From: Streptomyces katrae
GTDB taxonomy: Bacteria; Actinomycetota; Actinomycetes; Streptomycetales; Streptomycetaceae
Length of the DNA stretch: 64,000 nt
Direction: 5' to 3'
Assembly (NCBI RefSeq): GCF_002028425.1
Contig: NZ_CP020042.1
Location: 2,170,001 to 2,234,000, forward strand
Shown here: positions 18,455 through 27,325 of the stretch, piece by piece
Layout of the letters: each line of letters opens with the position of its first letter
How positions within the stretch are numbered: the first letter of the stretch is position 1
Program-made: the position numbers and the translations under genes
Notes under the pieces: model-generated
Database searches by the model: none
What the model saw: the letters and a program-made list of their open reading frames with translations, nothing else
Told to the model about the DNA's origin: nothing

Positions 18455-19249
18455 ATGAGTTCCCGCAACAGCCAGCAGAACAAGGCCGCCGCCCGCGAGA
18501 AGCTGCGCGTCGAGCGCGAGAAGCAGGCGAAGAAGGACAAGGCCCGCCGCCAGGTGTTCGTGGCCGCCGGCGTCGTCGCCGCCCTCGCGCTGGCCGGCGG
18601 CATCGGCTACGCGGTCGTGCAGTCCAGCCAGCCCGGCTACTGGGAGAAGGCCGCCGAGGCCCCGCTGGTCAAGCCGAAGAACACCGAGGGCGCGGACGGC
18701 CTGACCGTGGTCGTCGGCAAGCCCGAGGCGAAGAAGACCCTGGAGCTCTACGAGGACTCGCGCTGCCCCGCGTGCGCCGCCTTCGAGCAGACGGTCGGCG
18801 AGCAGGTCCGCAAGGACGTGGACGCGGGCAAGTTCAAGCTCCGGTACATCGGCGCCACCTTCATCGACAACGGGGCCAAGGGCGAGGGTTCGAAGAACGC
18901 GCTGAGCGCGCTGGGCGCGGCGCTGAACGTCAGCCCCGAGGCCTTCCTCGACTACAAGGCGGCCCTCTACTCCAAGGCGCTGCACCCCGACGAGCGCGTC
19001 GACAGCTTCGCCAAGGACGACTACCTGCTGAAGGTCGCGGACACCGTCCCGGCCCTCAAGGGCAACGCCGAGTTCAAGAAGGCCGTCGAGGACGGCACCT
19101 ACGACCGGTGGGCGATGGACATGTCGAAGTCCTTCGACAAGTCCGGTGTCACGGGCACCCCGACGCTGAAGATGGACGGCAAGAAGATCGACACCCCGGC
19201 CACCCCGGAGGCGTTCACCGCGGCCATCGACAAGGCGATCGCGGGCTGA
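18455..19249 (+). CDS. Membrane-anchored DsbA-like thioredoxin-domain protein
   Basis: A 264-aa protein with a very basic, coiled N-terminus (RREK repeats), one membrane segment at 33-55 (VFVAAGVVAALALAGGIGYAVV) and an extracytoplasmic thioredoxin/DsbA fold. The active-site motif is CPAC (104-107) after LELYEDSR, and the cis-proline loop is SGVTGTPTLKMDG. It probably oxidises or isomerises disulfides outside the membrane. ATG 18455 has GGAG at 18445-18448. A longer in-frame extension upstream shadows the previous gene and was not used. Confidence 0.9.
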   Translation: MSSRNSQQNKAAAREKLRVEREKQAKKDKARRQVFVAAGVVAALALAGGIGYAVVQSSQPGYWEKAAEAPLVKPKNTEGADGLTVVVGKPEAKKTLELYEDSRCPACAAFEQTVGEQVRKDVDAGKFKLRYIGATFIDNGAKGEGSKNALSALGAALNVSPEAFLDYKAALYSKALHPDERVDSFAKDDYLLKVADTVPALKGNAEFKKAVEDGTYDRWAMDMSKSFDKSGVTGTPTLKMDGKKIDTPATPEAFTAAIDKAIAG

Positions 19250-19289
19250 CGGGCCGCCAGGCCGCCCCTTCTTCCGCATTTCCGCCATA

Positions 19290-19324
19290 ACGGGCGGGCG
19301 AACTCTCAAAGTTCGCGCGCCCGT
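19290..19324 (+). terminator. Hairpin terminator after the DsbA-like gene
   Basis: Arms 19290-19303 and 19311-19324 pair over 14 bp with one mismatch and a 7-nt loop, 40 nt past the stop codon. It separates this gene from phoD. Confidence 0.7.
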
Positions 19325-19328
19325 TGTC

Positions 19329-19368
19329 GTTCGGTGACTGTTCCAGGACACATACCGATCAGTAATAT
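19329..19368 (+). promoter_or_regulatory. phoD promoter: Pho-box-like 11-nt direct repeat and -10 TAATAT
   Basis: GTTCGGTGACT (19329-19339) is followed directly by GTTCCAGGACA (19340-19350). These are two 11-nt units starting GTTC, the spacing used by PhoP in Streptomyces. The -10 TAATAT (19363-19368) lies 17 nt past GTTCCA, so the second unit occupies the -35 position. The GTG at 19377 is only 8 nt beyond the -10, suggesting a leaderless mRNA. The match to the Pho-box consensus after GTTC is weak. Confidence 0.45.
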
Positions 19369-19376
19369 GAGCGCCC

Positions 19377-21056
19377 GTGACCAGTCATCTCACCCCCCTC
19401 TCCCCTGCCCCGGACTCCGCCGCGACCGCGGCGAATCCGCGCCGCCGCACGGTCGTTCTGGCCGCGGCCGCCACGGCGGCCCTCGCGCCGATCGCCCTGG
19501 GCGCGTCCACCGCCCGGGCGGCCGAATCCGCCCCCGCCTTCCTGCACGGCGTCGCCTCCGGCGACCCGCTGCCCGACGGCGTCCTGCTGTGGACCCGCGT
19601 CACCCCCACCCCCGAGGCCGTCCCCGGCTCCGGACTGGGGCCGGACACCGCGGTGGGCTGGGAGGTTGCCGAGGACAAGGCCTTCTCCAGCATCGTCGCG
19701 CGGGGCTCCGTCACCGCGAGCGCCGCCTCCGACCACACGGTCAAGGTGGACGTGCGCGGCCTGCGCCCGCACACCCCGTACTGGTACCGCTTCACCGCCG
19801 GCGCCACCGTCTCCCCGGCCGCCCGCACCCTGACCGCCCCGGCGGCCGACGCGGCCACCCCGGGCGTGCGCTTCGGCGTGGTCTCCTGCTCCAACTGGGA
19901 GTCCGGCTACTTCTCGGCGTACCGCCACCTGGCCGCCCGCACCGACCTGGACGCGGTCCTACACCTGGGCGACTACATCTACGAGTACAAGACCGGGGAG
20001 TACCCGGCGGCCAAGTACGTCGTGCGCGGGCACGAGCCCAAGAACGAGATCATCACGCTGGCCGACTACCGGATCCGGCACGGCCAGTACAAGACGGACC
20101 GCGACGCCCAGGCGATGCACGCGGCCCACCCGATCGTGGCCATCTGGGACGACCACGAGTTCGCCGACAACGCCTGGTCCGGGGGCGCCAACAACCACAC
20201 CCCGGCGACCGAGGGCGACTGGGCGGCCCGCGCCGCCGCGGCCAAGCAGGCGTACTTCGAGTGGATGCCCGTGCGCACCTCCATCGCGGGTACCGTGTAC
20301 CGTCGCCTGCGCTTCGGCAGCCTGGCAGACCTGCACCTGCTGGACCTGCGCTCCTTCCGCTCGGAGCAGGCCAAGACCGGCAGCGGCGCGGTGGACGACC
20401 CGGAGCGCACCATCACCGGGCGGGCGCAGCTGGACTGGCTCAAGGCCGGGCTGGCGGGCTCGACCGCGACCTGGAAGCTGGTCGGCACCTCGGTGATGAT
20501 CTCGCCGGTGGCCTTCGGCTCGCTGCCCGCGCAGGTGCTCCAGCCGCTCACGCACCTGCTGGGGCTGCCCGAGGGCGGCCTCGCGGTCAACGTGGACCAG
20601 TGGGACGGCTACACGGACGATCGCAAGGAGCTCCTGGGCCACTTGAAGGACCGGAACATCAAGAACACGGTGTTCCTGACCGGTGACATCCACATGGCCT
20701 GGGCGAACGACGTCCCGGTGAACATGGCCACCTACCCGGGATCGGGCACGGTGGGAACCGAGTTCGTGGTCACGTCGGTGACGTCCGACAACATCGACGA
20801 CACACTGCACGTACTTCCGCACACCGTGTCGGTGGTGGCGGAATCGGCCATCAAGGCCGCGAACTGGCACGTGAAGTGGCTGGACATGGACTCGCACGGC
20901 TACGGCGTGCTGGACGTGACGGCCGAGCGCTCGCAGATGGACTATTACGTGGTTTCGGACAAGCGGCGCCAGGACGCGACCTCGTCCTGGGCCCGCTCGT
21001 ACCGGACCCTGAACGGCACGCAGAAGGTGGAGCGGGTCGACCGGCCGGTTCTCTAA
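19377..21056 (+). CDS. phoD: Secreted PhoD-like alkaline phosphatase
   Basis: A 559-aa phosphodiesterase/alkaline phosphatase of the PhoD family. A Tat-type signal is visible: [20 protein letters not shown] (22-41), ending near STARAAES. The Fn3-like N-domain ([19 protein letters not shown]) precedes the metal-binding core: [34 protein letters not shown] and TGDIHMAW, which supply Asp, Asn and His ligands. It should release phosphate from organic esters outside the cell. GTG 19377 was chosen because the -10 box sits immediately upstream. Confidence 0.93.
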   Translation: MTSHLTPLSPAPDSAATAANPRRRTVVLAAAATAALAPIALGASTARAAESAPAFLHGVASGDPLPDGVLLWTRVTPTPEAVPGSGLGPDTAVGWEVAEDKAFSSIVARGSVTASAASDHTVKVDVRGLRPHTPYWYRFTAGATVSPAARTLTAPAADAATPGVRFGVVSCSNWESGYFSAYRHLAARTDLDAVLHLGDYIYEYKTGEYPAAKYVVRGHEPKNEIITLADYRIRHGQYKTDRDAQAMHAAHPIVAIWDDHEFADNAWSGGANNHTPATEGDWAARAAAAKQAYFEWMPVRTSIAGTVYRRLRFGSLADLHLLDLRSFRSEQAKTGSGAVDDPERTITGRAQLDWLKAGLAGSTATWKLVGTSVMISPVAFGSLPAQVLQPLTHLLGLPEGGLAVNVDQWDGYTDDRKELLGHLKDRNIKNTVFLTGDIHMAWANDVPVNMATYPGSGTVGTEFVVTSVTSDNIDDTLHVLPHTVSVVAESAIKAANWHVKWLDMDSHGYGVLDVTAERSQMDYYVVSDKRRQDATSSWARSYRTLNGTQKVERVDRPVL

Positions 21057-21089
21057 ATCCCCTGATACACCGTCAAATCTGCTGTTCAA

Positions 21090-21119
21090 CGGGGCTCCTG
21101 GTGCAGACCAGGAGCCCCG
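21090..21119 (+). terminator. Perfect 13-bp hairpin terminator after phoD
   Basis: Arms 21090-21102 and 21107-21119 pair perfectly around a GCAG tetraloop, 34 nt past the phoD stop. Confidence 0.85.
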
Positions 21120-21243
21120 GGTGTACCGCAGGCAACAAATCTTTAACTTCCGGGTACTTGCGGAATGAATGACATGGACACATAAACTTCCGGCCAGCGT
21201 GAGGAAATCCCTCACCCCCCACCACGCTTGCCGAGGAGTCACC

Positions 21244-22257
21244 GTGCGCGCTGTTGCCCGCATATCCCCCCTTCTCCGCCGCCGCCTCATGGGCACGGCC
21301 GTTCTGGCCTCCACCCTGGCCTTCGCCCCGCTGACGGCCCCCACCACCGTCGCCACCGCCGCTCCCAAGACCGGCGCCCAGGCCTGTGCAGAGGAGGGCT
21401 CCGCCCCGGCCAACGCCCGTGTCGCGAAGCCCAAGGACAAGCACGCCGCCGAGCCCAACGAGCTCTCCGAGGCCCAGACCAAGGCCATGGACGCGGACCT
21501 CAACAAGAAGCTCAGCCAGATGCAGCTGTCGCCGCAGCAGCTCTTCGGCGCCCGCGAAGCCGCTCCCTCGCTGGCCACCGCCGTGACCACCATCCCGGTG
21601 TACGTCCACGTGATCACGAACGGCACGCAGGGCCAGCTGACCGCGACGGACATCAACAACCAGATCAACGTCCTCAACGCGGCCTACGCCGGCCAGGGCA
21701 CCGGCAACGTCAACTCCGGCTTCCAGTTCTCCCTGGCCGGCACGGACTACACCGACAACGCCACCTGGTACACCGTCTCCGACGGCACCCAGGCCGAGAA
21801 GGACATGAAGACCGCCCTGCGCAAGGGCGGCAAGAACGCGCTCAACCTCTACACCGCCAACCTCGGCGGCGGCCTCCTCGGCTGGGCGACCTTCCCGAGC
21901 TCCTACGCCTCCGCCCCCAGCATGGACGGCGTGGTCATCCTCAACTCCTCGCTGCCCGGCGGCTCCGCCACCAACTACAACGAGGGCGACACCGCCACCC
22001 ACGAGGTCGGCCACTGGATGGGCCTGTACCACACCTTCCAGGGCGGCTGCTCGGGCAGCGGCGACTCCGTCTCCGACACCCCGGCCGAGAAGAGCGCGGC
22101 CTTCGAGTGCCCGACCGGCCGTGACTCCTGCACCACCAAGGCGGGCGTCGACCCGATCCACAACTTCATGGACTACACGTACGACTCCTGCATGTACCAG
22201 TTCACCGCGGGCCAGGTCTCGCGCATGCAGAGCATGTGGACCGCCTACCGCGCCTGA
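21244..22257 (+). CDS. Secreted M43-family zinc metalloprotease
   Basis: A 337-aa metzincin-type protease (M43, pappalysin/cytophagalysin group). It has an N-terminal signal peptide (about 1-40, [20 protein letters not shown]), a propeptide-like Lys/Glu-rich stretch to about 110, then the catalytic domain. The zinc site is [11 protein letters not shown] (253-263) and the Met-turn is [11 protein letters not shown] (307-317). Cysteine pairs in the C-terminal half suggest disulfides. The GTG at 21244 has GAGGAG five nucleotides upstream (21233-21238). It is expected to degrade extracellular protein. Confidence 0.92.
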   Translation: MRAVARISPLLRRRLMGTAVLASTLAFAPLTAPTTVATAAPKTGAQACAEEGSAPANARVAKPKDKHAAEPNELSEAQTKAMDADLNKKLSQMQLSPQQLFGAREAAPSLATAVTTIPVYVHVITNGTQGQLTATDINNQINVLNAAYAGQGTGNVNSGFQFSLAGTDYTDNATWYTVSDGTQAEKDMKTALRKGGKNALNLYTANLGGGLLGWATFPSSYASAPSMDGVVILNSSLPGGSATNYNEGDTATHEVGHWMGLYHTFQGGCSGSGDSVSDTPAEKSAAFECPTGRDSCTTKAGVDPIHNFMDYTYDSCMYQFTAGQVSRMQSMWTAYRA

Positions 22258-22279
22258 TCGCGCTCACCGCTCCACACAC

Positions 22280-22314
22280 GGCAGGGCCCGGCGCACCGAG
22301 CGCCGGGCCCTGCC
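22280..22314. terminator. Perfect 15-bp hairpin between convergent protease and DLH genes
   Basis: Arms 22280-22294 and 22300-22314 pair perfectly with a 5-nt ACCGA loop. The flanking genes converge on it, so it probably stops both transcripts. Confidence 0.85.
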
Positions 22315-22329
22315 CGTTCCGGCCGCCCC

Positions 22330-22890
22330 CTACAGGCTGTCGAGGAACGCCAGCGCGATGCGCCAGACCTCCCCGGCGGCGTCCGCGTCGTAGTCGTCCA
22401 GGTCCGGGTCCGTGAACAGGTGCCCCGCACCCGGGTAGCTGTGGATCTCCACGTCGGCCCCGGCCCGCCGCATCCTCAGGTACCAGGCCGTCAGCCAGTC
22501 GTGCGTCTCGAAGGGGTCCGGGTCCGCCATGTGCAGCTGTACCGGCAGTTCGTCGGCCGAGGTGTCGTCCTCCAGGTCCGCCGTACCGTGCAGGAGCAGC
22601 AGCCCGCGCGCCTTGTCGTCGGCCAGCGCCAGGTGCTGGGCGACCGAGCCGCCGAAGTCGAAACCGGCGTAGACCAGGCCCTGGTCGGAGAAGGGCGCCG
22701 CGGCCAGCACCGCCCGCTTGAGCAGCTCGTCGCGGCCCACCTCCTCCAGGTGGGCCACGCCCTCCTCGAACGTCTCGAACGTACGGCCCTCGAAGAGGTC
22801 GGGCACCTGTACCCGGTGTCCGGCGGCCCGCAGCCGGTCGGCCGCCGCGTGCACCGCGGGCCGCAGCCCGTACGTCGAGTGGAAGAGCAT
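22330..22890 (-). CDS. Dienelactone-hydrolase-like alpha/beta hydrolase with Asp in the nucleophile elbow
   Basis: An alpha/beta-hydrolase of about 186 aa, like the dienelactone hydrolase family. The C-terminal HSYPGAGHLFTDPD holds the catalytic-type histidine, and the middle DPDPFETHDW holds acidic residues. The usual nucleophile-elbow motif GxCxGG reads GFDFGG here, so the expected Cys is Asp. Two starts compete: ATG 22899 has GGGAGG only 1 nt away, while ATG 22890 has it 10 nt away and is preferred. The gene is divergent from mscS. Activity is uncertain. Confidence 0.8.
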   Translation of the reverse strand: MLFHSTYGLRPAVHAAADRLRAAGHRVQVPDLFEGRTFETFEEGVAHLEEVGRDELLKRAVLAAAPFSDQGLVYAGFDFGGSVAQHLALADDKARGLLLLHGTADLEDDTSADELPVQLHMADPDPFETHDWLTAWYLRMRRAGADVEIHSYPGAGHLFTDPDLDDYDADAAGEVWRIALAFLDSL

Positions 22891-22953
22891 GATGTTCATG
22901 CCTCCCATCGTGCCATTGCCCGCAATGGCAGGAGTCCGGCGGCGCCCCGTGGA

Positions 22954-22966
22954 TAGGTTCTCCTGC
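22954..22966 (+). promoter_or_regulatory. Candidate leaderless -10 (TAGGTT) of the MscS gene
   Basis: TAGGTT at 22954-22959 lies 7 nt before the ATG at 22967. No ribosome site is visible. Confidence 0.4.
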
Positions 22967-24010
22967 ATGGAGATGGAGAACGCCCTGCGTCCCGCCACCG
23001 TCGTCTGCGCCGTACTGGTCCTCACCCTGCTCGCCGGCTGGCTGCTCGACCTGCTGCTGCGCCAGGCCGACGCCCGGCACACCGAGACCCCGCTGTGGGG
23101 GCTGCTGCGCCGTTGCGTCCTGCCGTTCCGGCTCGTACTGGCCACCGCCGCCCTCCAGGCCGCCTACCGGCCGGCGCACATCCTGCCCGGTCACGCGGGC
23201 GCCGTGGGCCACGTCCTGACCCTGGTCCAGATCGCCTCGACGGCCTGGCTGCTCGTCGGCATCGCCACCGCGGTCGTCGACTCCGCGTACGCCCGCTACG
23301 CCGCCTCCGCGCCGGACGACGCCCGGGTGCGGCGCGTGCGCACCCAGGTCACCCTGATCCAGCGGGCCGTCACCGCCGTGGCCGTCGTGGTCGCCTCGGC
23401 CGCGATGCTGCTGACCTTCCCCGCGATGCGCACCGTCGGCGCCTCGGTGCTGGCCTCGGCCGGAGTCCTCGGCATCGTGGCGGGCATCGCCGCACAGGCC
23501 TCCCTCGGCAACGTCTTCGCCGGGCTCCAGATCGCCTTCGGCGACACCGTGCGCATCGGGGACACGGTGGTCGTGGACAAGGAGTGGGGCAAGGTCGAGG
23601 AGATCACCCTGACCTTCCTGGTGGTCCGCACCTGGGACGAGCGCCGCATCACGATGCCGGTCTCGTACTTCACGAGCAAGCCGTACGAGAACTGGTCGCG
23701 CGGCGGCGCCCAGATGACCGGCACGGTCTTCTGGCACCTGGACCACTCGGCCCCGGTCGCCCGGATGCGGGACAAGCTCGCCGAACTCCTCAAGGACCTC
23801 CCCGAATGGGACGGCCGCACGGGCAGCCTGGCCGTCACGGACACCACCCCGAACACCATCGTGGCCCGCGCGGTGGTCACCGCGAAGGACGCCGACGACC
23901 TGTGGACCCTGCGCTGCGCGGTCCGCGAGCAACTGATCACCTGGCTGGCGGCGGAGCACCCGTACGCCCTCCCCCGCATCACCACGGCGGAGGCACCCCC
24001 GCGCGACTGA
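22967..24010 (+). CDS. Small-conductance mechanosensitive channel (MscS family)
   Basis: A 347-aa channel with N-terminal transmembrane helices (about 10-31, 52-70, 85-105), a fourth at 130-150, and the pore-lining TM3 GASVLASAGVLGIVAGIAAQ (158-177) running into ASLGNVFAGLQIAF. The beta domain (GDTVRIGDTVVVDKEWGKVEEI) and C-terminal domain follow. It releases solutes under hypo-osmotic stress. The ATG at 22967 is used because a -10 box lies 7 nt upstream. The gene converges on the antiporter gene with only a 5-nt gap and no visible hairpin. Confidence 0.92.
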   Translation: MEMENALRPATVVCAVLVLTLLAGWLLDLLLRQADARHTETPLWGLLRRCVLPFRLVLATAALQAAYRPAHILPGHAGAVGHVLTLVQIASTAWLLVGIATAVVDSAYARYAASAPDDARVRRVRTQVTLIQRAVTAVAVVVASAAMLLTFPAMRTVGASVLASAGVLGIVAGIAAQASLGNVFAGLQIAFGDTVRIGDTVVVDKEWGKVEEITLTFLVVRTWDERRITMPVSYFTSKPYENWSRGGAQMTGTVFWHLDHSAPVARMRDKLAELLKDLPEWDGRTGSLAVTDTTPNTIVARAVVTAKDADDLWTLRCAVREQLITWLAAEHPYALPRITTAEAPPRD

Positions 24011-24015
24011 GTCCG

Positions 24016-25608
24016 CTACGTACTGCGCAGACTGCGGACGTCGAGGTGCCGCAGCACCCGGTCGACGATCTCCGGGTCGGCCCCCGGTTCGCTGCGGGCC
24101 GACAGGACCTCGTGGCGGGCGGCGGACATCATCTCCCGCTGGATCCGCTGGACCTGCCGGATCCGCTCCACCCGCTTGGCGTAGGCCTCGCGGCGTTCCT
24201 CGTCGACCAGGTCCGGGCTGATCCTCGCCCCCACGTCGTACGCGCGCCGGTACAGGACCTCGACCAGGTCCTCCGGAAGGTCCTCGACCTCCTCGATCTC
24301 CCTCAGCCGCCGCTTCGCCGCCTTCGCCGCGCGCAGCGCGAGCGCCCGCTCGCCCTCCCGTTCGGCGTCCGTGTCCGCCTCCACGCCCAGCCGCCGTACC
24401 AGCCAGGGCAGGGTCAGCCCCTGGAACACCAGCGTGGCCATGATCACGGCGAAGGCGATGAAGACGATCTCGTCCCGGTCCGGGAAGGGTTCCCCGGCGT
24501 CCGTCCGGAGCGGGATGGCCAGGGCCAGCGCGACGGACGCCACCCCGCGCATCCCCGCCCACCACATGACCACGCTCTCCCGCCAGCTCAGCGGGATCTC
24601 CTCCTCGTAGTCGCGCCGCCCGTGCAGCCTCTTCGCCAGCCAGCCCGCCGGCAGCAGCCACGCCAGCCGTACGGCGACCACCACCGCGATCACGGCCGCC
24701 GCCCAGCCGGCCATCTCCCACTCGCGGCCCTTCGCGACGCCGAAGACGTTGTGCAGCTCCAGCCCGATCAGCCCGAAGGCCACGCCGGTCACCAGGACGT
24801 CGATGACCTCCCAGAAGGTGTGCCCGGCGAGGCGGCCCAGCACGTCGTCGGCATCGGTCGCGTACTCGGCGAGGAACAGGGCGGTGGTCAGCACGGCCAG
24901 CACGCCCGAGCCCCGCAGCTCCTCGGCCACCACGTACGAGACGAACGGCACCAGGACGGTCAGCCCGATCTGGAGGGTGGCGTCCCCGAGGCGGTCCATC
25001 AGCCGGTTGGTGGCCCAGCCCAGCGCGAACCCGATGGCCACGGCCACCACGGCGGACAGGACGAACTCCCCGAGCGCGGCGGGCCAGGAGAAGCTTCCGC
25101 TCACCGCGGCCGCGACGGCCACGTGGTACAGGACGATCGCGGTGACGTCGTTGAAGAGCCCTTCGCCCTCCAGGATCGACACCATGCGCCGCGGCAGCCC
25201 GAGCGAGCCGGCCACGGCGGTGGCCGCGACCGGGTCGGGCGGGGCGACGAGCGCGCCGAGCGCGACGGCCGCCGCGACGGGCAGCCCGGGGACGACGGCG
25301 CCCGCGACGGCGGCCACGGCGGCGGTGGTCACGAAGACCAGGGCCACCGCCAGCAGCAGGATCGGCCGGACGTTGGCCGCGAACTGCCGCCAGGAGGTGC
25401 GCTGCGCGGAGGCGTACAGCAGGGGCGGCAGCAGCAGGGGCAGGATGTACTCGGGCGGGATGCCGACATTGGGCACGACCGGCACCAGCGCCAGCACGAC
25501 CCCGCCGAGAGTCATCAGCACGGGCGCGGGCAGGCCCAGCCGGTCCCCGAGCGGAACGGTGACGACGGCGCCGAGCAACAGCACGAAGAGCAGAGCGAGC
25601 TGATCCAC
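24016..25608 (-). CDS. CPA1-type Na+/H+ antiporter
   Basis: A 530-aa monovalent cation:proton antiporter. About 12 membrane segments fill residues 1-420. Motifs typical of CPA1 exchangers are LVAPPDPVAATAVAGSLG (ion-binding aspartate), EGEGLFNDVTAIVLY and WAGMRGVASVALALA. The C-terminal ~110 residues are soluble, strongly charged and coiled-coil-like (AAKRRLREIEEVEDL), a probable regulatory tail. The start is ATG 25608. It exports Na+ or K+ in exchange for protons at the cell membrane. Confidence 0.92.
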   Translation of the reverse strand: MDQLALLFVLLLGAVVTVPLGDRLGLPAPVLMTLGGVVLALVPVVPNVGIPPEYILPLLLPPLLYASAQRTSWRQFAANVRPILLLAVALVFVTTAAVAAVAGAVVPGLPVAAAVALGALVAPPDPVAATAVAGSLGLPRRMVSILEGEGLFNDVTAIVLYHVAVAAAVSGSFSWPAALGEFVLSAVVAVAIGFALGWATNRLMDRLGDATLQIGLTVLVPFVSYVVAEELRGSGVLAVLTTALFLAEYATDADDVLGRLAGHTFWEVIDVLVTGVAFGLIGLELHNVFGVAKGREWEMAGWAAAVIAVVVAVRLAWLLPAGWLAKRLHGRRDYEEEIPLSWRESVVMWWAGMRGVASVALALAIPLRTDAGEPFPDRDEIVFIAFAVIMATLVFQGLTLPWLVRRLGVEADTDAEREGERALALRAAKAAKRRLREIEEVEDLPEDLVEVLYRRAYDVGARISPDLVDEERREAYAKRVERIRQVQRIQREMMSAARHEVLSARSEPGADPEIVDRVLRHLDVRSLRST

Positions 25609-25621
25609 TCGTCCACCCTGC

Positions 25622-25658
25622 CAGGGGGCTGCGCCGCATCCGGGGATTGAGCCCCCTG
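25622..25658 (-). terminator. Hairpin downstream of the RluD-type gene
   Basis: CAGGGGGCT (25622-25630) and AGCCCCCTG (25650-25658) are perfect 9-bp arms around a 19-nt loop, between the RluD-type stop and the antiporter start. Confidence 0.45.
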
Positions 25659-25693
25659 ACCCGTTCCGGGCACTGCCCCGCCCGCCGGGGCCC

Positions 25694-26635
25694 CTACTGG
25701 CTTTCGGCCCGGATGACGTCCAGGGCGTGCTGGAGGTCGGCGGGGTAGGTGCTCTCGAACTCCACCCACTGCCCGTCGGCGGGGTGCTCGAAGCCCAGCC
25801 GCACGGCGTGCAGCCACTGCCGCGTGAGCCCCAGCCGCTTCGCGACCGTCGGGTCGGCCCCGTAGGTCAGGTCGCCGACGCACGGGTGCCGGTGCGCCGA
25901 CATGTGCACGCGGATCTGGTGCGTACGCCCCGTCTCCAGCTTGATGTCCAGCAGCGACGCCGCCCGGAACGCCTCGATCAGGTCGTAGTGCGTGACCGAC
26001 GGCTTGCCGTCCTGCGTCACCGCCCACTTGTAGTCCGCGCTCGGGTGCCGCCCGATCGGCGCGTCGATGGTGCCGCTCATCGGGTCCGGGTGCCCCTGCA
26101 CCAGCGCGTGGTACCGCTTGTCCACGACCCGCTCGCGGAACTGGTTCTTCAGCGAGGTGTACGCGCGCTCCGACTTGGCCACGGCCATCAGGCCGGAGGT
26201 GCCGACGTCGAGGCGGTGCACGATGCCCTGCCGCTCGGACGCGCCCGAGGTGGAGATCCGGTAGCCGGCCGCGGCCAGGCCTCCGATGACGGTGGTGCCG
26301 GTCCAGCCGGGGCTGGGATGGGCGGCGACGCCGACCGGCTTCATGATGACCACGACGTCGTCGTCGTCGTGGATGATCTCCATGCCCGGCACCGGCTCGG
26401 CCACCAGCTCGACCGGCCTCGGCGGAGCGGGCATCTCGACCTCCAGCCAGGCCCCGCCGTGCACGCGCTCGGACTTGCCGACGACACTGCCGTCGACCGA
26501 GACCTTCCCCTCCGCCGCCAGTTCGGCCGCCTTCGTCCGGGAAAAACCGAACATACGGGCGATCGCGGCGTCGACGCGCTCGCCTTCCAGGCCATCGGGA
26601 ACGGGCAGGGTGCGGATCTCGGGAATCGTACTCAC
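25694..26635 (-). CDS. RluD/RluA-family pseudouridine synthase
   Basis: A 313-aa RluA-family enzyme that isomerises uridines in rRNA (RluD type modifies helix 69 of 23S rRNA). An S4 RNA-binding domain spans about 17-80 ([22 protein letters not shown]). The catalytic aspartate is Asp143 in [14 protein letters not shown]. Later motifs are [10 protein letters not shown] and [12 protein letters not shown]. The GTG at 26635 is used because the sequence aligns from there and a -10-like CATACT (minus strand, 26642-26647) lies 6 nt upstream. It follows lspA by 53 nt, a pairing common in bacteria. Confidence 0.93.
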   Translation of the reverse strand: MSTIPEIRTLPVPDGLEGERVDAAIARMFGFSRTKAAELAAEGKVSVDGSVVGKSERVHGGAWLEVEMPAPPRPVELVAEPVPGMEIIHDDDDVVVIMKPVGVAAHPSPGWTGTTVIGGLAAAGYRISTSGASERQGIVHRLDVGTSGLMAVAKSERAYTSLKNQFRERVVDKRYHALVQGHPDPMSGTIDAPIGRHPSADYKWAVTQDGKPSVTHYDLIEAFRAASLLDIKLETGRTHQIRVHMSAHRHPCVGDLTYGADPTVAKRLGLTRQWLHAVRLGFEHPADGQWVEFESTYPADLQHALDVIRAESQ

Positions 26636-26647
26636 CCGTCGAGTATG
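26636..26647 (-). promoter_or_regulatory. Candidate leaderless -10 (CATACT) of the RluD-type gene
   Basis: CATACT on the minus strand (26642-26647) ends 6 nt before the GTG at 26635. It could give an independent leaderless transcript in addition to read-through from lspA. Confidence 0.3.
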
Positions 26648-26688
26648 CCGGACTCGGCGCAGGTCCCGTCCCGCGCGCGGCCCCGCCG

Positions 26689-27258
26689 TCAGTCCTTGTG
26701 GACGGTGCCGTCCGGGTCCAGGCCCTTGAACGACAGCAGGACGATCAGGATCCCGCCGCACACGATCGCCGAGTCGGCGAGGTTGAACACGGCGAAATGG
26801 GCCGGCGCGATGAAGTCGACGACGGCCCCCCGGAACACGCCCGGCGAGCGGAAGATCCGGTCGGTCAGGTTGCCCAGCGCGCCGCCCAGCAGCAGGCCCA
26901 GGGCGATCGCCCACGGCAGGCTGTACAGCTTGCGGGCCAGCCGCACGATCACCACGATCACGGTCGCCGCGATCAGGGTGAAGATGATCGTGAAGGCCCC
27001 GCCGAAGCCGAAGGCCGCGCCGGGGTTGCGGATCGCGTCGAGCTTCAGCAGGTTGCCGACGATCTCGATCGGCGGCCGGTGCTCCAGCCGGGACACGACC
27101 AGCATCTTGCTGCCGAGGTCGAGCAGGTACGCCAGCACCGCCACGACCAGCAGCGCCGCGATCCGCCGCCGCCGCCCCCGGGGCACGGCGGGCTCCGACT
27201 GCGGCTCGGCGTTGTCCCCGACCTCCGGCGTACCGATGATGCGCTCCGCCTCTGCCAC
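26689..27258 (-). CDS. lspA: Lipoprotein signal peptidase LspA
   Basis: A 189-aa type II signal peptidase that cleaves prolipoprotein signal peptides after lipid attachment. It has four membrane helices and the two catalytic aspartates in GNLTDRIFR (Asp133) and [11 protein letters not shown] (Asp162). NPGAAFGF (78-85) is the conserved third motif. The N-terminal ~30 residues are polar and Arg-rich, as is usual in actinobacteria. The start is GTG 27258. It acts in the cytoplasmic membrane. Confidence 0.96.
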   Translation of the reverse strand: MAEAERIIGTPEVGDNAEPQSEPAVPRGRRRRIAALLVVAVLAYLLDLGSKMLVVSRLEHRPPIEIVGNLLKLDAIRNPGAAFGFGGAFTIIFTLIAATVIVVIVRLARKLYSLPWAIALGLLLGGALGNLTDRIFRSPGVFRGAVVDFIAPAHFAVFNLADSAIVCGGILIVLLSFKGLDPDGTVHKD

Positions 27259-27325
27259 GTGAGTCCCTCGAAACTAGCTCGATCCCGACGAGACACGAGA
27301 GTACGTCAGTGTGCGTACCCCCTGG

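Noticed and set aside
22202..25639. A 1145-codon minus-strand frame across the DLH-like, mscS and antiporter region
   Set aside because: It is Arg/Gly/Ala-rich and out of frame with three well-supported genes; a typical GC-frame shadow.
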